Source: Candidatus Melainabacteria bacterium (lineage in GTDB: Bacteria; Cyanobacteriota; Vampirovibrionia; Obscuribacterales; Obscuribacteraceae). Taken from it: DNA of 53,105 nucleotides. Made by a program: the position numbers and the translations under genes. The stretch covers positions 4,141-57,245 of the forward strand of contig PLZS01000019.1 of the NCBI GenBank assembly GCA_003153555.1, in the 5' to 3' direction. Shown one piece after another: positions 14,994 to 23,112 of the stretch; position 1 is the first letter of the stretch, and each line of letters opens with the position of its first letter. Below the pieces are notes generated by a model, which saw only the letters and a list, made by a program, of their open reading frames with translations, ran no database searches and was not told the DNA's origin.

Positions 14994-15719
14994 TTAATTG
15001 TTAGCCGTATCAAAATTGAATTTCGTGTCAGCAGTGCCGGTACTGTAACGAACAGTGGCATGAGCTCCGGGAATAACATTGGCGCTGGCACTACTGTTAA
15101 TGCTTGGGTTAAAAGGTGCTCCTCCTCCGCTTAGTGTGATCGGAATAAATACCGATTTGACAGGTGTTACAAAATCACCTGAGAACACGAGCGCAAGCTT
15201 TCGAATTTTCGGTCCATTCGCCACGGAATTGTCGAAAGCCGGAGACCAAGAGCCAGCAACTGGGGCGTCGAAACGGTATTGAAAGAGAGGATTACCTGTC
15301 GAGATGATTGTACCGTTGGTGGCATGGTAGAAACCATCCACTTGATCTTGCACTACAACGGCAAACGGAAAGGCTGCGCTAGATGGTTTCGTAGGTTGAG
15401 TCATGAAAAAACGAAAGTCTGTGAATTTATCAACAAAAGTGGCCGACGCGTTTGCAGGAAACTTACCTGCGCCTTGACTCGGATAATTTATCCCCACTGT
15501 TCCATCGTTGTTCTTACCGGTGGAATTCACAGTTAAAAAGTAAGTTTTTAAAGCGAAAAAATCAATCAAATTAGCTGGAACTGGGGTCGGTGGCTGACTT
15601 GTGGTCCTCACTGATTTAACATAGTTCGCATTAATGGTCGAAACCTGCGCCAATGCCAGTGAGCTATTTAACGAAAACGCTACTAGGCCGAGTGCAGTCA
15701 AAGCCTTTCCCAAATTCAT
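14994..15719 (-). CDS. Exported protein of unknown function
   Basis: A 241-aa protein with a clear cleavable signal (LGLVAFSLNSSLALAQ). The mature chain is low in charge, rich in Ser, Asn, Thr and beta-type sequence, with 'FFALKTYFLTVNSTGKN', 'FRFFMTQPTKPSSAAF', 'VVVQDQVDGFYHATNG' and 'KLALVFSGDFVTPVKSVFIP'. No domain recognised. It lies 47 bp upstream of the ATP-grasp gene on the same strand, so cotranscription is likely. It could be an envelope component or a substrate of the neighbouring system; nothing in the sequence decides this. Confidence 0.72.
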   Translation of the reverse strand: MNLGKALTALGLVAFSLNSSLALAQVSTINANYVKSVRTTSQPPTPVPANLIDFFALKTYFLTVNSTGKNNDGTVGINYPSQGAGKFPANASATFVDKFTDFRFFMTQPTKPSSAAFPFAVVVQDQVDGFYHATNGTIISTGNPLFQYRFDAPVAGSWSPAFDNSVANGPKIRKLALVFSGDFVTPVKSVFIPITLSGGGAPFNPSINSSASANVIPGAHATVRYSTGTADTKFNFDTANN

Positions 15720-15872
15720 ACAAGATGCCTCCTAAAAAAGCGGATCCGACGGACGCAGTATACATCCCCCAGGGGCGCTAGTGAACCAGCCCCATTATGC
15801 TTGTCGCTGGACACTTTTACACATCAAATTCTGAAAATCTTGTCTATTCTTATGACATCTAACTTTACTTGC

Positions 15873-16361
15873 TTATGGAGCAGCTTTCTTCCGCTCGGCC
15901 TCAGCAAGGGCTTTGTCCAATGCCTCGCGAGCTTTCTGATAGCGTTCCTTAGACTTGCCGACGAGGATATCTGTTGGTTGTATCAAACGTTGATTTAAAG
16001 CGGCGATTCGCTGGAGAACTTCAACTTGCTCGGTTTGACGTTTCAATCGTTTTGCTTCGTCACTTGATTCTTTTGACCAGTCCTTTGGATATAAATTCGT
16101 GATTCCTTGTTCAAGAGCGGACAGCCTAACAACAAAGAAGTTGTCTCCAGTCTGTGGTTTTGTCGCTTTTTCAACTGTGTTTAGAGATTCAAAAAAATAC
16201 CGCTTGGCAAGCTCGGGCTCGTTTTTCTCAAGTGCATCTGCGCCAGCGCTGTAGTACCGGTACCACGTGGCCGAAGTAGGCGGAAGTGGATCTCTCGAGT
16301 ACACGAGGCATGGCCATGCTAACTGCACCACGCAGCACAACAGCGCTGGAATTATTCTCAT
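15873..16361 (-). CDS. Exported helical (TPR-like) protein
   Basis: A 162-aa protein with an N-terminal signal (IIPALLCCVVQLAWPCLVYS) and an all-helical mature part: 'WYRYYSAGADALEKNEPELAKRYFFESL' looks like one TPR, and the end (KERYQKAREALDKALAEAER) is a charged coiled coil. Not assigned to a family. It lies between the candidate graspetide precursor and the exported protein/ATP-grasp pair on the same strand. A role in this locus is inferred from position only. Confidence 0.68.
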   Translation of the reverse strand: MRIIPALLCCVVQLAWPCLVYSRDPLPPTSATWYRYYSAGADALEKNEPELAKRYFFESLNTVEKATKPQTGDNFFVVRLSALEQGITNLYPKDWSKESSDEAKRLKRQTEQVEVLQRIAALNQRLIQPTDILVGKSKERYQKAREALDKALAEAERKKAAP

Positions 16362-16459
16362 AGATTAGACAATCGCAGAAACAAAGCCTTAGTTTTTCGC
16401 AGTATCAAAGTTGTACCTTCATTCATACAAATTAGCAAACAACTCAGAATTTATTTAAT

Positions 16460-16690
16460 TTACTGGTTGATTGCATCTAAGTTTGCAGCGTCGCATATTG
16501 GATCCGAATGCAGAGACCATAACGGAAGTGATGCAGAAGGAAAGGCACCAAAACTGATTGACGAATTTTCAACTCTATCTCTGAGCCACCATGCTCGTAA
16601 AAAAAACGGCACCGCATCTGCAAGCTCAAGTCTGCGCTTCGAGCTTGATCGAGCGGTATTAACATCTTCCGAGGTATCTGATGTGCTCAT
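16460..16690 (-). CDS. Candidate graspetide (microviridin-like) precursor peptide
   Basis: A 76-aa frame with AAAAGG six bases before its ATG. After a polar N-terminus (MSTSDTSEDVNTARSSSKRR) comes LELADAVPFFLRAWWLRD. AVPFFLRAW aligns with the ALPFFARFL leader helix that MvdC/MvdD-type ligases bind. The C-terminal part (FPSASLPLWSLHSDPICD, AANLDAINQ) offers Ser and Asp side chains as in crosslinked cores, though the classical TxKxPSD motif is absent. A matching ATP-grasp ligase is encoded 1.5 kb downstream on the same strand. An overlapping plus-strand frame exists but has no ribosome binding site. The function is a hypothesis from motif and context. Confidence 0.45.
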   Translation of the reverse strand: MSTSDTSEDVNTARSSSKRRLELADAVPFFLRAWWLRDRVENSSISFGAFPSASLPLWSLHSDPICDAANLDAINQ

Positions 16691-16869
16691 TACTGCCTTT
16701 TGCTCGGACTCATTAACCGATAATTACTGACATTCCGGACTGTTGTCATACACTGCTCATGCCTTGCATAGTTATGTCATCACAACTAGAATAAACTCAA
16801 AACTTTCAACAGAGATTGAGTTTCAGAGATTGAGTTTCAATCAAATTACCAGTTTACTAGGAGACAACG
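16691..16869. promoter_or_regulatory. Divergent control region between the two peptide modules
   Basis: This 179-bp stretch separates the minus-strand candidate precursor (start 16690) from the plus-strand small protein (start 16870). It contains a perfect tandem 14-bp repeat AGAGATTGAGTTTC (16811-16824 and 16825-16838) about 30 bp before the rightward start, and AGGAGA at the ribosome binding position (16859-16864). Promoters in both directions must lie here; the repeat may be a regulator site. Confidence 0.5.
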
Positions 16870-17157
16870 ATGAGTGACGATCGCCTATTGGCAGATGTGA
16901 AGGACGCGGAGAATACCTCGTGTGCTCCTAGTCTAAGCCGCAAGCAATTTATTCAGAAAGTTGTCAAAGGTGCGGCATTGACGGGCGCAGTTATCGCTGC
17001 ACCGAAAGTACTAGATAAGTTCATATTACCAGCGGTCGCCGCCGGGCTCTCAAGCTGCAACTCTACTGATACTCCAGTCTCGCAAGGTGATGTGGATAGC
17101 AACGGTGGAACTGACATCATCACTAGTGCTCCAGCAGATACTTTCTGCGCCGGCTAG
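16870..17157 (+). CDS. Small Tat-like protein, candidate precursor peptide
   Basis: A 95-aa protein. A polar N-terminus (MSDDRLLADVKDAENTSCAP) leads to SRKQFIQKVVKGAALTGAVI and then AAPKVLDKFILPAVAAG, which is like a Tat signal but with Arg-Lys in place of Arg-Arg. The C-terminal ~37 residues (SSCNSTDTPVSQGDVDSNGG, TDIITSAPADTFCAG) are rich in Ser/Thr/Asp/Gly with two Cys. AGGAGA precedes the ATG. The next gene begins 6 bp downstream, and the operon encodes kinase-like and PqqD-like proteins, which usually act on small peptides. I infer that this is the modified product; no homologue is recognised. Confidence 0.6.
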   Translation: MSDDRLLADVKDAENTSCAPSLSRKQFIQKVVKGAALTGAVIAAPKVLDKFILPAVAAGLSSCNSTDTPVSQGDVDSNGGTDIITSAPADTFCAG

Positions 17158-17163
17158 TGCCGC

Positions 17164-18483
17164 GTGAGACACAGGAGGCAGTGTCTGCTTGGCCTAGATG
17201 GATTAGCGTGGGCTGATTTCCAATCTCTACTTGCACACTTTCCGAAATCTCGAAAATATTTCCGTGCTCTCGAAAACATTGATTTCGAGAGCAATTGTTT
17301 TACAACAGCGCAGCCGGTGTGGGCGGAAATACTCACCGGAAAGCCATGGTATCAAAACGGTTGTGTTGGTTACGCGCAGCCCCAAACATCTTTGAATAAA
17401 TTAGTAGCTTTCAGCGAGAAAAATCTTTCAGTTGAGGCATCCCTGATCCGACCAAAAGAAGGATCCAAAGCAATCATTATCAACACACCAATCTTGGTAC
17501 CAGATACTGCCACTCGCATTTGGTTATCCGATGGCTCGTTGCCGCTCAACAAGTTAGTGAGTCCGAGAACTCTTCTTGAAACCAAGCCATTTAGTGAATA
17601 CAAACCCCGACCATATGTCGACATTGGCTCTGCATTAGTATCGACTCGGGAAAGCTTGGAAAACATAATAAACATAGAGGCGTTGAGGATTGAGGCAGCA
17701 TTAGCATTGCTCAAAACCGATTGGTCCACTTTCATTTGTCGATTCACCGCATTCGATCATCTCGCCCACATACTTGGCAAAGATTTTCTGGAGACTAATG
17801 ATCTAGAAATTTTCCCGCTTCTCAATTCGCTAATGGAGTCTCTTGACGAGTTTTTTCAATACGTCTTGAGCCTAGCCGATGTTGAAATTTTTATACTCAG
17901 CGCCTTTTCCCATCAAGCCTGCCGTTCCACTCTTAACTTAAATAGAGTTCTACAGGAAGCTAAATTTCTCAGTGCCAAACCCTCTATATTTTCCGAAGAA
18001 GAAGACACTCATCGAAGAGCAGCCGTCAGCTTGGTGCGGAATGTCGGTTCCCGCAAAAATTTATCAAGCTCTTATGAGGGCAGGATAGTTACCGTGCAGA
18101 CCGTGGCTGCATCACCTGTTTCGGGCTGCGTCTACATAAATAGTAAAGGGAAATTCGCCGATGGGCTGGTGGAGAAAACGGCCTATCAAGAAACCAGAGC
18201 GGTTGTGAGTTCGTACCTCAACAACACACTGACTAGACATTATGGAGCACGAGTTACCGTGAGACAAAATCCTGTTGCAGATTTGTTCGATGTTGCGCTG
18301 CCTGAGTTTGTAGTAAGAATCGATGGCGTTGAGTTCGATAATATGTACGAGAATGGCATGCGAGATTATGATTTACCTCGCACCACCCATTGTTCAAAAG
18401 GGTTTGTCCTGATGCCTTCTGCAATAGCCAAATCCTCAAAAGTAGAACCGTGGCAAATCAAGGATCTGATGTATGCACGCTAG
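17164..18483 (+). CDS. AlkP-superfamily phosphodiesterase-like protein, possibly degenerate
   Basis: A 439-aa protein with the fold signature of type I phosphodiesterases: 'CLLGLDGLAWADF' (first metal Asp), 'FTTAQPVWAEILTGKPWYQN' (nucleophile Thr/Ser region), 'FICRFTAFDHLAHILG' (metal Asp/His). Where relatives have SDHG followed by 'LN..L...G.L', this protein has ILSAFSHQACRSTLNLNRVL, so the second metal ligands appear lost. GTG 17164 is the only standard start; however, a perfect AGGAGG (17173-17178) sits six bases before an in-frame CTG at 17185. It overlaps the next gene by 11 bp. Could be a scaffold or binding protein instead of a hydrolase. Confidence 0.7.
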   Translation: MRHRRQCLLGLDGLAWADFQSLLAHFPKSRKYFRALENIDFESNCFTTAQPVWAEILTGKPWYQNGCVGYAQPQTSLNKLVAFSEKNLSVEASLIRPKEGSKAIIINTPILVPDTATRIWLSDGSLPLNKLVSPRTLLETKPFSEYKPRPYVDIGSALVSTRESLENIINIEALRIEAALALLKTDWSTFICRFTAFDHLAHILGKDFLETNDLEIFPLLNSLMESLDEFFQYVLSLADVEIFILSAFSHQACRSTLNLNRVLQEAKFLSAKPSIFSEEEDTHRRAAVSLVRNVGSRKNLSSSYEGRIVTVQTVAASPVSGCVYINSKGKFADGLVEKTAYQETRAVVSSYLNNTLTRHYGARVTVRQNPVADLFDVALPEFVVRIDGVEFDNMYENGMRDYDLPRTTHCSKGFVLMPSAIAKSSKVEPWQIKDLMYAR

Positions 18484-19240
18484 TGCCACCAAGAAAACCG
18501 CCTATGCTCTAGGCAAAGTCTGTTTCAGCGTCCATAACTGTGATGCTGAATTCGAGCAAGATCTGGACATATTGCTGCCTCATGCACATGATCAAAATTT
18601 GAACGAAGAAGATGTTCTCGAAATTCGAACAGGATGCGAGAAGGATGTTAGAGGACTGCTCAATCACATTCTCAAGCGCTACCATTCTGGATGCCTATGG
18701 ATTGATGCCGCATGCCTGATCTCACCTGCAGGAAAAAGAGTATTAATCGCCGGCAGATCAAGCACCGGAAAGAGCACGACTACAATGGCTCTAGCATTGG
18801 GTTATGGCTGGAAAGTACTGGCTGAGGATTTAGTTCTTATTGATCTAAAAACCGATAAAGTATTGAAATTCGCATCGCCATTTTCACTAAAGACCGGCAC
18901 CAAAGAACTACTCGAGAAAACAGTCGGGCGCTCGCCTCAGCCAGTTCTGCGTAGTGAATGGGCTCCCATGAATGAATTAGCAGCAACCGAAAACGATGGT
19001 CCGGCTTACTTTGATTTAGCGCTTTATTTCACTCAAATTTTTCAAGGTCCAGAGCTGCTCACGGTATCGGAGATGGCGCCGACCGAGTTCCTGAGAAAGG
19101 TACTGGATTGTTCGAACATTTTGCGTATACCAGATTCAGCTACTAAGTTCGTCGAGTACATTAGCAATGGACAATGCTTGATGTTGGATGGCGGTTCGCT
19201 CGAAGCGCGAATAGATGCTATCCGCGAAGTGTGTAATTAG
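18473..19240 (+). CDS. HPr-kinase-related protein (HprK-rel-A type)
   Basis: A 255-aa protein with an HprK/P-like C-terminal kinase domain: P-loop GRSSTGKSTTTMALA (residues ~100-114), 'LAEDLVLIDLKTDKVLKF', and 'SPFSLKTGTKELLE'. The N-terminal ~90 residues are specific to the HprK-related families. No HPr is encoded nearby. Relatives pair with PqqD-like proteins, and HPr-kinase homologues in some lasso-peptide clusters phosphorylate the peptide. It overlaps the AlkP-like gene by 11 bp. Substrate unknown; the 95-aa protein at 16870 is the obvious candidate. Confidence 0.8.
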   Translation: MHASATKKTAYALGKVCFSVHNCDAEFEQDLDILLPHAHDQNLNEEDVLEIRTGCEKDVRGLLNHILKRYHSGCLWIDAACLISPAGKRVLIAGRSSTGKSTTTMALALGYGWKVLAEDLVLIDLKTDKVLKFASPFSLKTGTKELLEKTVGRSPQPVLRSEWAPMNELAATENDGPAYFDLALYFTQIFQGPELLTVSEMAPTEFLRKVLDCSNILRIPDSATKFVEYISNGQCLMLDGGSLEARIDAIREVCN

Positions 19241-19265
19241 TTTTCTACGCGATGGAGTACTCCAG

Positions 19266-19538
19266 GTGACAACCCGAAAGCCTACAAGAGACCCAGAGAT
19301 TGAAACCAACATATTGCCTGATGGACACGTGGTTCTCGTTAGTCCAAAGACTGAATGGGCGCACACATTGAATCCGCTAGCAGCGTTAGTGTGGGAATTT
19401 TGCGACGGCAACAATACGGCTGCAGATATATTTGCGCAAATTTCGGCTATTGACTCGATACCACATACGAAATCACTAGAACAAGAGATTACAGAGCTGA
19501 TCACCGAATTAGAAGAATCCGGATTTCTTTTGGAGTGA
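19266..19538 (+). CDS. PqqD-like peptide-binding protein (HPr-rel-A system type)
   Basis: From GTG 19266 (GGAG eight bases upstream) a 90-aa PqqD-fold protein: 'KPTRDPEIETNILPDGHVVL' strands, 'TEWAHTLNPLAALVWEFCDG' (the family's 'N.tA..iW.l.dG'), 'NNTAADIFAQIS', and a last helix 'LEQEITELITELEESGFL'. Such domains bind leader peptides and present them to modifying enzymes (RiPP recognition element). The longer frame from ATG 19215 overlaps the kinase gene and adds no domain. It sits 25 bp after the kinase gene, within the same operon. Confidence 0.8.
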   Translation: MTTRKPTRDPEIETNILPDGHVVLVSPKTEWAHTLNPLAALVWEFCDGNNTAADIFAQISAIDSIPHTKSLEQEITELITELEESGFLLE

Positions 19539-19542
19539 CTGC

Positions 19543-20916
19543 TCAGCGAGGCGATGTTACCGCGTTCGTTTTCTTTTCGTCGATTGTGAACTCGGGCACA
19601 GGCCAGAGCCACCAGCCAAAACTCCTGCGAACAGCTCCCCCCGGAAGCACTAAAACCAAAAGGTGTAACATCTGACATAGTGCATGACGCATTGCCGACA
19701 GAGGCCTGCCTTCATTATAATAGCTGCTCAAGAAATCATTTGACGGCATTGCGGCAATGCGAAGCTGCTCCAATTTTCTTTTCCGATCAGCTGAAACGAC
19801 CAAATTAGCCAACATCATTGGAAAGCTGGTGGCATTCCAAACGAAATACGGACTGCAACAGAAATCAAACAAATTACTGGTCGCGGTTCTCGGAGCGAGC
19901 GACTTCAGCACATTGATTGGTATCACCGATCCTAACCTATCGCTTGACACTGATAAACCCAGCCAAGCAACTAGCCCGATCGATTCCTCCTTACACCGCT
20001 CGACCAGCACATCCCAAAGATAGCTGTGCTTATTGAGTTCTAGCGTTAAGCGATGAATATCCAACAAAGTCTTCCAGCTAATACATCTATCCTTGAAATA
20101 GGTGTAGAGACAGATCATCAAATGATCAACGACGGAGGGTGCAAGAAAATTCGCGCCAAGAACACTGAATTGTTCTGTCTCGCTAAAGAAACGATTGATA
20201 TCACGAATCTGAACCCCGGCGTCCAAAGGACAAATTTTGATGTCTATCATCGTGCCAATTCTTTGCATTGACGCAACGGATGTCGGTACCAATTCCGGTG
20301 CCGGAGTAAGGACGAGCGATGATGGTGGCACAACAGGACCGACTAGAGCCTGGTTACAAAAGCCAGGATCAAGTACGTTGAAAAAACCGGACTCAGTCAA
20401 TAGTTCAATCAATTTGTCGAAAGCAGTGGGACGCACAACAACATCAAGATCTCCGAACTGTCTGTGATAGGACTCATCGTAGACACTGCGAGACAGTGCC
20501 GCTCCTTTGATCCAGACAAGATCGGAATTAATTGAAAGCAATATTTTCAGGACGTCAGCAAAGTCTTTATCAACACGTTTCTGATTAACTGTCTCCATCA
20601 CCGCCATTTGATTTAACTGAGAGCGTAAATCCTCTTGGAGCAGCTTAACCACGTCGATTTGGCACATCGTATCTAAAACGAATCTGGCACAGCGCGTAAG
20701 TTTTACAAGCTCCAAAAACTTTCGGTTAGTATCTGGCTCCATTAGCCGACTGGATTCACCGGCATCTGAACGCAGCACTGCCGCAAACAATCGTTCCTCA
20801 GGGGAGAGTGCCTGAAGGCGACCGATCCGTTTGCAACGCACGGACATACCCAAGTCGCGAATCCAAAATTTAGAGAAATCGGGTTCCAACGAATTAACCC
20901 ACACTTGACTCAGCAT
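19543..20916 (-). CDS. NTP_transf_5-family nucleotidyltransferase
   Basis: A 457-aa protein of the uncharacterised nucleotidyltransferase family: 'INSDLVWIKGAALSRSVYDE' and the active-site pattern 'RQFGDLDVVVRPTAFDKLIE', followed by 'LLTESGFFNV', then a long helical C-terminus (DRCISWKTLLDIHRLTLE, 'GLVAWLGLSVS'). Relatives occur in capsule loci and in lasso-peptide clusters that also carry HPr-kinase-like and PqqD-like genes. It ends four bases from the PqqD-like gene on the opposite strand, so the pairing is by locus, not operon. It probably transfers a nucleotide to a peptide or small molecule. Confidence 0.8.
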   Translation of the reverse strand: MLSQVWVNSLEPDFSKFWIRDLGMSVRCKRIGRLQALSPEERLFAAVLRSDAGESSRLMEPDTNRKFLELVKLTRCARFVLDTMCQIDVVKLLQEDLRSQLNQMAVMETVNQKRVDKDFADVLKILLSINSDLVWIKGAALSRSVYDESYHRQFGDLDVVVRPTAFDKLIELLTESGFFNVLDPGFCNQALVGPVVPPSSLVLTPAPELVPTSVASMQRIGTMIDIKICPLDAGVQIRDINRFFSETEQFSVLGANFLAPSVVDHLMICLYTYFKDRCISWKTLLDIHRLTLELNKHSYLWDVLVERCKEESIGLVAWLGLSVSSDRLGSVIPINVLKSLAPRTATSNLFDFCCSPYFVWNATSFPMMLANLVVSADRKRKLEQLRIAAMPSNDFLSSYYNEGRPLSAMRHALCQMLHLLVLVLPGGAVRRSFGWWLWPVPEFTIDEKKTNAVTSPR

Positions 20917-20954
20917 ACAAAGTCACAGTTTGACTTGCTTCAGCCAGTTCTGCA

Positions 20955-21090
20955 TTAACCAGCCTTACTAGCGCGCTCCAGCTCTCGCTCTATGTCGGTG
21001 AGCAGCCGATAGAGATGGACATCCGTTGCGGTGCCTCTTCTCGGCTGACGGATCCGTACAGCAAAGACCTCACTGTCGAACCAAACGACC
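20955..21090 (-). other. Unexplained open frame between TolC and nucleotidyltransferase genes
   Basis: The 153-bp gap, read leftwards, is open for about 45 codons after a TGA and has protein-like sequence (WFDSEVFAVRIRQPRRG, TATDVHLYRLLTDIERELER) but no start codon. It overlaps the tolC 3' end in another frame. It may be the tail of a lost gene, or a frameshifted extension of the TolC-like protein. Confidence 0.3.
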
Positions 21091-23112
21091 AGACGTCAGT
21101 GTTTCCACCGAGATCAATCCAGTGTCATGTAACAGCTGAACTTGTGCCAAGTTGAACGTAATGATCGCGTTCGCTTTATTCACCAATGCAGTGATGAAAT
21201 CTCGCTGCGCATTGATCACGTCGATGTTGGTACCAACTCCATTAGCGAGCCGAACCCTTGCCAGGCGCAACTCTTCAGTTGAGGAAATGACCGCTTTATC
21301 CGCAACTTCGATTTGTCTCTCTGCAGTTTGACTATTCAAATATGACTCACGCACTTGTTGCAATACGTTGATCAATGATTGATTTGAGTTCAGCAAGGCA
21401 ATTCTCGCGTTGTGGCGAGCAGCCTCAATAGAAGTTAGCGAGCCGAGTCCGAGCCCCGGGAAGTTCCAGTCCATACGGTAACCAATGCTGTAGCTCTTTC
21501 TCATTTGTCTGCTCGAGTATTGAGAAGGAGTGAATTGCTCACCTGCGGCCACGACGGGACCGGCAGTGCTGGTGGGTACTCCCGCGGTAGCTGTGGGAGT
21601 AGCGAGGAACGGCTTAGTCGAAATAACTGACCCCGCTGCTGGTGCGTCCAATGGAACGGCGCTAAAACTGCCGGGCACAAAATTATAAGTCTTTCCGAAA
21701 GTCGCGCCGTTACCTAAAATGTTTCCATAAAACTGTAGCTGCGGATAAAGTGGTGCCGCTGCGATTTGAATTTGTCTCCGAGCCGCAATTCGAAGTTGCT
21801 CATATTGCTTCAATTCTGGCCGATTCAAAATAGCTAACGCTATCAATCTATTGATGTCGACACTAGGATCGATCAAGCGCACTTTTTTGACCGAAGATTC
21901 AACAGACAAAAAATTGACTGCCGCGTTCAAATTCAGCACTGTAGCCAAATCGATCGACGAAGTTCTCAGTGCCACCTCTTGTATAAGCAAATTCTGCTCA
22001 TCACGTGCAAGTTGCGTTTCGGACTGCAAAACTTGAAACTTCGTTCCGGTGCCGGCGCTCTCTAACTGTTGGTTCAAAGTAACTTGAGCTCTGGAAACAT
22101 CTACAGCTTTGGTTTGAATCTGAAGAAGAGCCTGGTTGTTCACAAGGTTGTAGTAACCGCGCGCGACGGCCAAGAGCGTGTCATTGATCGTGCCGGTGAC
22201 CTGCGCTTTTGCGGCGCGATAGTTGTGCAACGAAGACAACGTTCCAAACAATACTGAACCACCTTGAAAGCCGAACCATTGAACACCTGCTTGTGCGGAT
22301 ACGTTAGGCGTTTTAAATGTAGTAGGAATAATGCCGCCAATTAAGGTTGAACCTTGCAAGTACTGGTCTTGTCCGTTCAAAATGATGTTCGGCAGAAAAC
22401 CAGACATGGTGCCAGCCAGGTTCCATTTTTGCTGTTCTTTGTTCGCGTAAGAGATTCGAATCGCCAGATTGTTCGAAATAGCGTAACTAACTGCATCCTT
22501 CAAAGAAATTGGCTCAGTGTAGTTGGCTTCTAATCTAATTGGCGGAAGCTTGTTACCCAAAGGAAGCAGTTCGCTGGCCTTGGGCATTTTTAGTTCAATC
22601 GACTCACCAAGCAAAAACTGTTGATCGAAGGCTTTATTGTCAGCATCGATAACTTCCTTATCTATGAGGACGTCTTTCCCCGGCAAATTAGTTGCACGAC
22701 CGGACTCGCCAGTCGATGGATACAACACAGGATCTGGAACTCGACGGACCGGCGATGCCGTGAACGTTCCTTGAGTTGCGGAACCAGCTGGTTGCTGGAA
22801 ATTTGGCGTGGCGACGCCGCTTCCGCTGGCAGGTGAGACCCCCCCGGGCGAAACGCTCCCAACGCTTGGAGGGGAACTGATAGCGCCAGGCTGATTGAGC
22901 CCTGCGTTACCTGCAGGTCCAGCGGCGTTAGTGCCGACCGTTCCCGAGCCACCAGGCTGCGGTTGAGCAAGCACAGGTAGGGCAATTGCCAAACTTAAAA
23001 AGGCCGCAAGTAGTTGACATCCACCACTGTAAATACTTAGCTGATTGCTGGTACTTGAAGTCTGTTGACTGAAGAGTTTAGTAGGTAGTGTTGATGGTAA
23101 ACGTCGCTTCAC
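21070..23112 (-). CDS. TolC-family outer membrane efflux protein
   Basis: A 680-aa protein. An N-terminal signal (LLAAFLSLAIALPVLAQ) is followed by a Pro/Gly/Ser-rich linker (residues ~50-160) and two OEP repeats: 'PISLKDAVSYAISNNLAIRI' at about 205, 'LLAVARGYYNLVNNQALLQI', 'LNQQLESAGTGTKFQVLQSE' and, in the second half, 'LLNSNQSLINVLQQVRESYL', 'LRLARVRLANGVGTNIDVIN'. Both GTGT motifs of TolC hairpins are visible. It would form a trimeric exit duct for efflux or type I secretion. Larger than typical (450-500 aa) because of the linker and a central insertion (~455-520). It could export products of the peptide loci next to it; that is inference. Confidence 0.88.
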   Translation of the reverse strand: MKRRLPSTLPTKLFSQQTSSTSNQLSIYSGGCQLLAAFLSLAIALPVLAQPQPGGSGTVGTNAAGPAGNAGLNQPGAISSPPSVGSVSPGGVSPASGSGVATPNFQQPAGSATQGTFTASPVRRVPDPVLYPSTGESGRATNLPGKDVLIDKEVIDADNKAFDQQFLLGESIELKMPKASELLPLGNKLPPIRLEANYTEPISLKDAVSYAISNNLAIRISYANKEQQKWNLAGTMSGFLPNIILNGQDQYLQGSTLIGGIIPTTFKTPNVSAQAGVQWFGFQGGSVLFGTLSSLHNYRAAKAQVTGTINDTLLAVARGYYNLVNNQALLQIQTKAVDVSRAQVTLNQQLESAGTGTKFQVLQSETQLARDEQNLLIQEVALRTSSIDLATVLNLNAAVNFLSVESSVKKVRLIDPSVDINRLIALAILNRPELKQYEQLRIAARRQIQIAAAPLYPQLQFYGNILGNGATFGKTYNFVPGSFSAVPLDAPAAGSVISTKPFLATPTATAGVPTSTAGPVVAAGEQFTPSQYSSRQMRKSYSIGYRMDWNFPGLGLGSLTSIEAARHNARIALLNSNQSLINVLQQVRESYLNSQTAERQIEVADKAVISSTEELRLARVRLANGVGTNIDVINAQRDFITALVNKANAIITFNLAQVQLLHDTGLISVETLTSGRLVRQ

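Noticed and set aside
16467..16730. 87-codon plus-strand frame opposite the candidate graspetide precursor
   Set aside because: TTG start with no ribosome binding site and no motif; the minus frame has AAGG spacing and the PFFLRAW motif, so it is preferred.
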